DNA from: Treponema sp. UBA4328
GTDB lineage: Bacteria; Spirochaetota; Spirochaetia; Treponematales; Treponemataceae
NCBI GenBank assembly: GCA_002394465.1
Contig: DGTU01000192.1
Coordinates: 1 to 9,943 of the forward strand
DNA length: 9,943 nucleotides
Reading direction: 5' to 3'
Shown: positions 5,416 to 9,943 of the stretch, one piece after another
Position numbering within the stretch: the stretch's first letter is position 1
Layout: each line of letters starts with the position of its first letter
Notes under the pieces: generated by a model
Told to the model about the DNA's origin: nothing
Seen by the model: only the letters and a program-made list of their open reading frames with translations
Database searches by the model: none
Made by a program: the position numbers and the translations under genes

Positions 5416-6984
5416 ATGAACATTTTTGCGAAATTCAAGGAAACTGCTTTCTCCGTTCTGCCTGTAATGATTGTCGTCGTTATTCTCGGACTTACGGTAG
5501 CTCCGCTGAGTTTAAGTTCGATGACAGGTTTCGTGCTGGGCGGTGTTCTCGTAATTTTTGGACTTACGCTGTTTCTTCTTGGCGTTGATATCGGAATTCT
5601 TCCGATTGGTGAACGCAGCGGTGCCGCCCTTACATCAAAAAAGAACCTTCCGCTTCTTCTTGGTGCAGCTTTTGTAATCGGTTTTATCGTAACGGTTGCT
5701 GAGCCTGACGTTCAGGTTCTTGCAGATCAGCTCAAGGGAATTGATTCTTCCGTTTCAAAATGGAACCTCATCTTTATGATTGCGGCCGGAGTCGGACTTT
5801 TTGTAAGCCTCGGAATCCTTCGTACGGTTCTTTCCGTTCCGCTCAGACTGATCCTCATTATTTCCTATGCAGTGATTTTTGCACTTGCATATTTTACTCC
5901 GACGGAATTTCAGGGAGTCAGCTTTGATTCAGGCGGTGCAACTACAGGCCCTATGACGGTTCCGTTTATCATGGCGCTTGGAGTCGGTGTTGCGGCCGTA
6001 CGTTCAAAGTCTGGTCAGCCGTCAAAAACTGCTTCAAGTGATGACAGTTTCGGTCTGACTGGAATTGCAAGCATCGGTCCGATTGCTGCAGTGTGCCTTT
6101 ACGGGATTTTCATGACCGGGGGCAGTGAGCCTTCTGCGGAACAGTTTAAGGAAGCTGCAGAACTTTCATTTTCAGCAAATCATTTTCTTGCGCTTCTGCC
6201 GGAAATAATTCATGAGGTAATTTCAGCCCTTGCTCCGCTTGTCGTGATGGCTTTCCTGTTTCAGATTTTTCTCCTCAAGATGCCGCCTTTCCAGATTATA
6301 AGGATGATCAGGGGACTTGTGTTCAGCTTCGTGGGACTTGTCGTTTTCCTGCTCGGTGCTCAGGGAGGATTCATGCCTGTCGGTGAGCGCCTCGGTGAAA
6401 TCCTGGGTGAATTTGCGGTGAGCGGAGACAAACTTGTAGTCGTATATAATTCCCTCGGTGAAGTTACGAGTTCACTTTCAATTCCGGGAATCATAGAGAT
6501 TATATTCCTTCTTCTGACGGGATGTCTTTTCGGAGCCGTTGTAGTCTGCGCTGAACCTGCCGTATGGGTTTTGACGGATCAGGTTGAAAGCATCAGCGGA
6601 GGAACAATAAAGCGTAAGGTGATGCTCATTGCATTGAGTGCCGGTGTTGCGATTGCAATCGGAATTTCAATGGCGAGGGTGCTTTTCGGCTTCAGCCTGT
6701 GGTATGTGCTCATTCCGGGATACATCATCGCGCTTCTTCTTACCTTTGTTTCACCTAAACTGTTTACGGGAATTGCATTTGATTCCGGCGGAGTTGCGAG
6801 CGGCCCGATGACAAGTACGTTCATCCTTTCGTTTACGCTCGGAGCTTCTTCTACCAGCGGCGGAAATCCTGCCATAGATGCGTTCGGGGTAATTGCCCTT
6901 GTTGCCATGACACCACTGATTGCAATTCAGATGCTTGGAATTTTCTACAGGATTAAGATGAAAAACGCAGGAGGCGAAAAATGA
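5416..6984 (+). CDS. DUF1538 polytopic membrane protein with two fused repeats
   Basis: A 522-residue integral membrane protein made of two DUF1538 units. The first half has FLLGVDIGILPIGER (53-67), AEPDVQVLADQ (95-105) and FDSGGATTGPMT (170-181). The second repeats them as FLLGAQGGFMPVGER (311-325), AEPAVWVLTDQ (379-389) and FDSGGVASGPMT (455-466). Each half also carries several hydrophobic helices, and the region near 200-260 is a less conserved linker. In some bacteria the units are separate genes. I recall a report that one such pair (UmpAB of a Halomonas) works as a monovalent cation/proton antiporter; whether this protein transports cations is inference. The duplicated AEP and FDSGG motifs in membrane context suit an inverted- or tandem-repeat transporter. 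The start has no clear Shine-Dalgarno and lies 13 bases after luxS, so translation may be coupled. Its last four bases overlap the P-II gene. Confidence 0.88.
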   Translation: MNIFAKFKETAFSVLPVMIVVVILGLTVAPLSLSSMTGFVLGGVLVIFGLTLFLLGVDIGILPIGERSGAALTSKKNLPLLLGAAFVIGFIVTVAEPDVQVLADQLKGIDSSVSKWNLIFMIAAGVGLFVSLGILRTVLSVPLRLILIISYAVIFALAYFTPTEFQGVSFDSGGATTGPMTVPFIMALGVGVAAVRSKSGQPSKTASSDDSFGLTGIASIGPIAAVCLYGIFMTGGSEPSAEQFKEAAELSFSANHFLALLPEIIHEVISALAPLVVMAFLFQIFLLKMPPFQIIRMIRGLVFSFVGLVVFLLGAQGGFMPVGERLGEILGEFAVSGDKLVVVYNSLGEVTSSLSIPGIIEIIFLLLTGCLFGAVVVCAEPAVWVLTDQVESISGGTIKRKVMLIALSAGVAIAIGISMARVLFGFSLWYVLIPGYIIALLLTFVSPKLFTGIAFDSGGVASGPMTSTFILSFTLGASSTSGGNPAIDAFGVIALVAMTPLIAIQMLGIFYRIKMKNAGGEK

Positions 6985-7625
6985 GCAGCTTTAAACTGAT
7001 TTACTGCGTAGTTCCTCATGATAAAGGGGAAAAGCTTACACGTGCGGCAATGGAAAGCGGCTGCAGGGGCGGAACCGTAATGATGGGAAGGGGACTTGCT
7101 TCTTCAAACCTGTCTGCGGTGCTTGGTCTCGGGGAATCGACGAAAGATGTCCTTATGATGATTGTAGATGAAGAAGTTAAGGAAGCCGTAAAAGAGGCTG
7201 TCATCCGGTCAACCTGCCGGGAAAAAAGGAAATTCGGAGAATTTTTTACGACGGATGTTGATTCTGTTATGAAAACAGGAAATATTACGGAGGGAACAGA
7301 CATGCAGGGTTCTGATGCTAAAATGGAAATGATAAACGTAATCGTGAACAAGGGTTATGCTGATGACGTAATGGCAGCAGCCAGAAGTGCCGGTGCAGGC
7401 GGAGGAACCGTAGTAAATGCCCGTGGAACTGCCCGTGAAAATGATGAAAGGTTTTTCGGCGTACATATTGTTCCGGAAAAGGAAATGCTCATAATGGTCG
7501 TTCCGTCTGATAAAAAGGAAGCCGTGCTCAAAAAAATCCAGGAACTGCGCTGCCTTAAGGAACCGGGAATGGGAATTGCGTTCAGTTCTCCGGTTGATGA
7601 TTTTGCCCTGCTTGGAAAGAAATAA
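6981..7625 (+). CDS. P-II-like regulatory protein, tandem double domain
   Basis: A 214-residue cytosolic protein with two P-II-like ferredoxin-fold domains in one chain. Domain 1 (about 4-100) has CRGGTVMMGRG (28-38), KDVLMMIV (55-62) and FFTTDVDSV (88-96). Domain 2 (about 116-212) has AGGGTVVNARG (139-149), KEMLIMVV (167-174) and AFSSPVDDF (200-208) at matching places. The connecting linker near 100-115 is acidic and polar. Canonical GlnB/GlnK proteins have one domain of about 112 residues and a long T-loop with a modified tyrosine. Here the loop after GRG is short in both domains and no such tyrosine is seen, so uridylylation is unlikely. The gene overlaps the DUF1538 gene by ATGA and has AGGAGG just upstream, so the two are translationally coupled. 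The likely job is binding and regulating that membrane protein; the effector ligand is unknown. Confidence 0.85.
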   Translation: MSSFKLIYCVVPHDKGEKLTRAAMESGCRGGTVMMGRGLASSNLSAVLGLGESTKDVLMMIVDEEVKEAVKEAVIRSTCREKRKFGEFFTTDVDSVMKTGNITEGTDMQGSDAKMEMINVIVNKGYADDVMAAARSAGAGGGTVVNARGTARENDERFFGVHIVPEKEMLIMVVPSDKKEAVLKKIQELRCLKEPGMGIAFSSPVDDFALLGKK

Positions 7626-7634
7626 AATAAATAA

Positions 7635-7661
7635 AAAAAGCTTCCGTTGAGGAAGCTTTTT
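7635..7661. terminator. Bidirectional terminator between the P-II and CBM48 genes
   Basis: An 11-bp stem pairs AAAAAGCTTCC (7635-7645) with GGAAGCTTTTT (7651-7661) around the loop GTTGA. The T-rich arm serves plus-strand transcripts leaving the P-II gene. The A-run at 7633-7639 gives a T-run on the minus strand for the CBM48 gene, which ends at 7680. Confidence 0.88.
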
Positions 7662-7679
7662 GCATCATAATTGTACTGA

Positions 7680-7988
7680 CTAGCAGATTACAACTGAATT
7701 GTCTGTGTGGCTGAATGGAGCCGGAATGTATTTGTCTGCAGCCCAGTCATTTTCCCAGCGGCTTCCGTCAAGAAGATAGCGGAACTGATATTCTTTTCCG
7801 GCTTCAAGCGGAATCTTTACAGAGAAAGAACCGTCTGCTGCCTTTTTAAGTGGAGTCTCTGTTGAACTCCAGCTGTTAAAATCCCCTGCTATTGTAATAG
7901 TCTTTGCACCCTGCGCAGCATCTGCTTTGACTGTAAAAGTTACGTTACAAACCTTTTTATCCTTAGAATATGATTTCTTAAGAGCCAT
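7680..7988 (-). CDS. Stand-alone CBM48/AMPK-type glycogen-binding domain protein
   Basis: A 102-residue cytosolic protein that is almost entirely one early-set beta-sandwich of the isoamylase N-terminal/CBM48 type. The glucan-binding pattern is intact: IAGDFNSW (33-40), the turn ADGSFSVKIPL (51-61) and QFRYLLDG (68-75). WENDWAADKY (78-87) carries tryptophans and polar residues that contact alpha-glucans in AMPK-beta and branching enzymes. No catalytic domain is attached. Such free domains are probably adaptors tethering partners to glycogen or sensing it; which partner is unknown. The start has AAGGAG on the minus strand (8002-7997) eight bases upstream, and a promoter lies at 8021-8048. It is monocistronic, closed by the bidirectional terminator. 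Confidence 0.88.
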   Translation of the reverse strand: MALKKSYSKDKKVCNVTFTVKADAAQGAKTITIAGDFNSWSSTETPLKKAADGSFSVKIPLEAGKEYQFRYLLDGSRWENDWAADKYIPAPFSHTDNSVVIC

Positions 7989-8020
7989 AATAACTACTCC
8001 TTATTTTTATTAATAATTAA

Positions 8021-8048
8021 ATTATAAACCATAATTTTAAAAAAACAA
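8021..8048 (-). promoter_or_regulatory. Sigma-70 promoter of the CBM48 gene
   Basis: On the minus strand TTGTTT (8048-8043), a 16-base spacer and a perfect TATAAT (8026-8021), in a very AT-rich stretch. The predicted start near 8014 leaves a leader of about 25 bases carrying the AAGGAG site. Confidence 0.55.
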
Positions 8049-8062
8049 TATTTAATTGATTT

Positions 8063-8097
8063 TTGACAGTGTGCGGGCAGGAAGGGAACCTCCGATG
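8063..8097. other. GC-rich island in the CBM48-traB gap, possible repeat remnant
   Basis: Within an otherwise AT-rich 170-base gap, bases 8068-8097 are about 60% G+C and contain a small imperfect hairpin, GGA.AGG with CCTCC at about 8079-8092. A perfect TTGACA (8063-8068) precedes it, but no -10 box stands at the right distance. An open frame at 8056-8157 runs through it to just before the next gene, without a convincing ribosome site. I do not recognise it. A fragment of a dispersed intergenic repeat or a decayed gene end is possible. Confidence 0.25.
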
Positions 8098-8098
8098 C

Positions 8099-8128
8099 TT
8101 GAATTTCAGGGATTAAAAATAGTATTCT
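8099..8128 (+). promoter_or_regulatory. Candidate promoter of the TraB/GumN gene
   Basis: TTGAAT (8099-8104), an 18-base spacer and TATTCT (8123-8128, four of six). It would start transcription near 8135, about 24 bases before the ATG. Spacing and position are acceptable and the boxes moderate. Confidence 0.4.
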
Positions 8129-8158
8129 TACAAAAGATTTTTAAGAAGAGAGAGTAAT

Positions 8159-9073
8159 ATGACCAGACGCCTGATTTCAGCTTCCATAATTTTTGTTTTC
8201 AGCCTGTTTTTTTCTTTTGCACAGGGAAATATTGAAGTTACCCGAATGCCGGAACGCTTTTTCTGGAAAATTTCGGGTACTGATGCAGAAGGAAAGCCTT
8301 CAGCGGTTTATATCCAGGGAACAATTCATGTCGGAACTGAAGAATTATATCCGCTCGAAGACGGAGTAATTGAGATTTTTGATTCTGCAGACCGTCATGT
8401 AAGCGAAATTGCTTCGGATGAAATTGATAAAATGTATTCAATGATTCAGACGGAAATGCTTACAAGTTTTTCAAAGGCTGACGGAAAGCTTGTCCTTGAT
8501 TCCCTGGAAGAAAAAGAAGCAGAAGCTTTGAATACGCTCCTCGGAAGCGAAGCCGTTGCTCTTTTGAACAGATTTGAACCGTGGGTCCTTAATGCTGCAA
8601 TCGAAGGAATGGTTATTTCTTCTGCCGGATTTGATCCGCTTCTCGGACTTGATATGTGGTTCTATGCAAGGCTTGCATCACTCGGCAAGAAGACAACCGG
8701 ACTTGATACGCTCAGGACCCAGCTTGATATAGTTGAATACGGCACGTACGAAGAACAGGTTGAGCTCCTTAAAGATACGCTTTCGCAGATAATGGATCCT
8801 GAAAAAACGCGCGCAGAACTTGAAGAACTGTATAATGCCTATCTCAGCAACGATGAAGAGAGAATGGTTGCTGCAGCTCAGCTTGAAAACTTAAAGTATT
8901 CGGAAATTAACGAAGAATTTTACAATGCCTACTACGAAAAAATGCTCACGGACAGAAACAAGTCCTGGGCTGAACAGATAAAGCAGTTCCTCAAGGAAGG
9001 CGGAACGACCTTTATATTTGCAGGAACGGCACATTTTACGGGCAAAGATTCGGTTTTCAGCTGCCTTAAATAA
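8159..9073 (+). CDS. Exported TraB/GumN family protein
   Basis: A 304-residue protein of the TraB/GumN (PrgY, Tiki-related) family, thought to be metal-dependent hydrolases or proteases, though bacterial members are mostly uncharacterised. An N-terminal signal peptide (basic MTRR, then a hydrophobic run to about residue 20 and FAQG) sends it across the inner membrane; no lipobox cysteine follows. Family motifs are GTIHVGTEELYPL (54-66), the mid-region LDMWFYARLASLGKKTTGLDT (164-184, with GLDT in place of the usual GLET), DRNKSWAEQI (265-274) and GTAHFTGKDSV (289-299). The two GxxH motifs hold the conserved histidines. The chain stops five residues after GKDSV, while relatives usually continue with about ten more ending in a KKGYTVxxL-like strand. 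The ribosome site is a weak AGAGAG. No terminator is visible after it. Confidence 0.87.
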   Translation: MTRRLISASIIFVFSLFFSFAQGNIEVTRMPERFFWKISGTDAEGKPSAVYIQGTIHVGTEELYPLEDGVIEIFDSADRHVSEIASDEIDKMYSMIQTEMLTSFSKADGKLVLDSLEEKEAEALNTLLGSEAVALLNRFEPWVLNAAIEGMVISSAGFDPLLGLDMWFYARLASLGKKTTGLDTLRTQLDIVEYGTYEEQVELLKDTLSQIMDPEKTRAELEELYNAYLSNDEERMVAAAQLENLKYSEINEEFYNAYYEKMLTDRNKSWAEQIKQFLKEGGTTFIFAGTAHFTGKDSVFSCLK

Positions 9074-9100
9074 TATTGATGCGCTGTTTTCAATGGAATA

Positions 9101-9129
9101 TTGTCATTTAGTGCTAACTGCGTTATATT
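9101..9129 (+). promoter_or_regulatory. Sigma-70 promoter of metK
   Basis: TTGTCA (9101-9106), exactly 17 bases, then TATATT (9124-9129). Transcription would begin near 9136, about 15 bases before the riboswitch aptamer. A second TATATT at 9131-9136 lacks a matching -35. Confidence 0.68.
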
Positions 9130-9150
9130 CTATATTGTGAAACATCTAAT

Positions 9151-9218
9151 CCAGTTGATTTATCCAACTTGCGGACTGGTGCTTGCCCGTATGGGCAGTA
9201 AAACTTGCTAAAAAGGAG
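9151..9218 (+). promoter_or_regulatory. SAM-II-type riboswitch controlling metK translation
   Basis: Helix P1 pairs 9151-9155 (CCAGU) with 9175-9179 (ACUGG), extended by U9156-G9174. The loop segment GAUUUAUCCAACUUGC (9157-9172) has the same length as, and about 12 of 16 identities with, the SAM-II aptamer of known structure as I recall it. The 3' segment GCUAAAAAGG (9207-9216) is identical to it. The pseudoknot can form by C9164-C9165 with G9215-G9216 (plus U9163-A9217) and G9171-C9172 with G9207-C9208. The ligand-contacting uridines correspond to U9160 and U9209. The loop between P1 and the pseudoknot holds UAAA (9199-9202) as in SAM-II, plus an inserted hairpin, GCCC (9185-9188) with GGGC (9193-9196). 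The metK Shine-Dalgarno AAGGAG (9213-9218) is inside the pseudoknot, so bound SAM should block translation. SAM-V, with a related core, is the alternative class. Confidence 0.85.
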
Positions 9219-9224
9219 ACTTTT

Positions 9225-9943
9225 ATGTCTGTCTTATCTAAAAATCACTATCTTTTTACATCTGAATCAGTAAGTGAAGGTCATCCGGACAAGCTCTGTG
9301 ATCAGGTTTCTGATGCAATCCTTGACGAGTGCCTTAAGCTTGATAAAAAAGCTCATGTTGCCTGCGAAACCTATGCTACAACCGGAATGGTTCTTGTCGG
9401 CGGAGAAGTTTCAATCAATGACGAAGCCGGAGCAAAACTCGACATCCAGAAAATCGTACGTTCTGTTGTACGCGACATCGGCTATACAGATGAGGATTAC
9501 GGTATTTCTGCAGATTCAATGGCTGTCCTCAACGTAATGCACAAGCAGTCACCGGATATCAATCAGGGTGTAGTCGGTTCAGGACTCAAGGAATACGAAG
9601 GCCAGCAGGGAGCCGGTGACCAGGGAATCATGTTCGGATTTGCAACAAACGAAACTCCGGAATACATGCCTGCAACCCTCGTCTATGCACACAAAATTCT
9701 GCAGAAGGCTGCTGAACTGCGCAAGAACGGTACAATCAGCTGGCTCCGTCCGGATTCAAAATCACAGGTAACAATTGAATACGATGAAAACCACAAGCCT
9801 GTAAGAATCGATGCCGTTGTCGTAAGTCATCAGCACAATCCTGAAGTTGACTACGATACAATCAAAAAGACAATCATTGAAAAAATCGTAAAGCCTGTTC
9901 TTGAACCTACAGGCCTTCTCGATGAGAATACAAAATACTACAT
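9225..9943 (+). CDS. metK: S-adenosylmethionine synthetase, 3' truncated by window end
   Basis: Joins ATP and methionine into S-adenosylmethionine, the universal methyl donor, as a cytosolic oligomer. The first 239 codons are present of an expected 385-400; the gene runs off the window. Motifs are TSESVSEGHPDKLCDQVSDAI (12-32) with the catalytic His20 and metal-binding Asp22, INQGV (112-116), the P-loop-like GAGDQG (129-134) followed by IMFGFATNET, and the middle-domain WLRPDSKSQV (173-182). HPDKLCDQ replaces the more common HPDKIADQ, and VVSHQH stands where many have VVSTQH. Both are tolerable variants. The start has AAGGAG six bases upstream, held within a SAM-II-type riboswitch, so the enzyme is repressed by its own product. 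Its promoter is at 9101-9129. Confidence 0.96.
   Translation, partial: MSVLSKNHYLFTSESVSEGHPDKLCDQVSDAILDECLKLDKKAHVACETYATTGMVLVGGEVSINDEAGAKLDIQKIVRSVVRDIGYTDEDYGISADSMAVLNVMHKQSPDINQGVVGSGLKEYEGQQGAGDQGIMFGFATNETPEYMPATLVYAHKILQKAAELRKNGTISWLRPDSKSQVTIEYDENHKPVRIDAVVVSHQHNPEVDYDTIKKTIIEKIVKPVLEPTGLLDENTKYY

Noticed and set aside
4872..5438. 188-codon minus-strand open frame opposite luxS
   Set aside because: It covers the whole conserved luxS gene in antisense with no recognisable domain. A shadow frame.
8069..8110. Resemblance of the GC-rich island to the 3' half of a tRNA
   Set aside because: No T-arm motif with matching stem, no acceptor pairing and no anticodon arm upstream could be built.
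9074..9100. Inverted repeat ATTGA/TCAAT after the TraB/GumN gene as a terminator
   Set aside because: Only five AT-rich pairs and no T-tract follow. Too weak to support.
1..9943. CRISPR array, insertion sequence, prophage or toxin-antitoxin module
   Set aside because: No regularly spaced repeats, transposase or phage motifs, or small gene pairs were seen. Gene content is housekeeping and metabolic throughout.

Overview
The window looks like chromosomal DNA from a host-associated spirochaete, most likely a Treponema of gut, rumen or oral type. This rests on gene content: a TrpX-like lipoprotein/ABC pair, a PUA-less proB beside proC, mtnN-luxS, a DUF1538/P-II pair, a stand-alone CBM48 protein and a TraB/GumN lipid-box-free exported protein. 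AT-rich intergenic gaps and a loose spirochaetal lipobox agree with it. No 16S or other decisive marker is present, so the genus is an inference.

Layout. Bases 1-1500: the end of an ABC transporter ATPase and its TrpX-like binding lipoprotein, closed by a strong terminator. Bases 1507-3150: promoter, proB and proC (two of the three proline biosynthesis steps; proA is not here). Bases 3147-4054, minus strand: a carbohydrate-esterase-like alpha/beta hydrolase meeting proC tail to tail. Upstream of it lies a compact promoter plus terminator unit that could encode a roughly 70-nt small RNA. Bases 4095-7661: a four-gene operon, mtnN-luxS-DUF1538-P-II, with a clear promoter at one end and a terminator at the other. 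Bases 7680-8048, minus strand: a 102-residue CBM48 glycogen-binding-domain protein. Bases 8099-9073: a secreted TraB/GumN-family protein. Bases 9101-9943: promoter, a SAM-II-type riboswitch and the first 239 codons of metK.

Functional theme. MetK makes S-adenosylmethionine, methyltransferases turn it into S-adenosylhomocysteine, MtnN cleaves that to S-ribosylhomocysteine, and LuxS releases homocysteine plus the AI-2 precursor. Three enzymes of the SAM cycle therefore lie within 6 kb. The metK leader matches the SAM-II aptamer nearly position for position, with one extra hairpin in a connecting loop and the metK Shine-Dalgarno inside the pseudoknot. That gives direct product feedback on translation.

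The DUF1538 membrane protein and the P-II protein are both internally duplicated and overlap by four bases, which suggests a transporter with its own cytosolic regulator, co-transcribed with the AI-2 genes. The most interesting items are the riboswitch, the candidate small RNA with an anti-Shine-Dalgarno loop, and the duplicated DUF1538/P-II pair. No mobile element, CRISPR array, tRNA or rRNA gene was seen, and no gap without a gene exceeds 300 bases.
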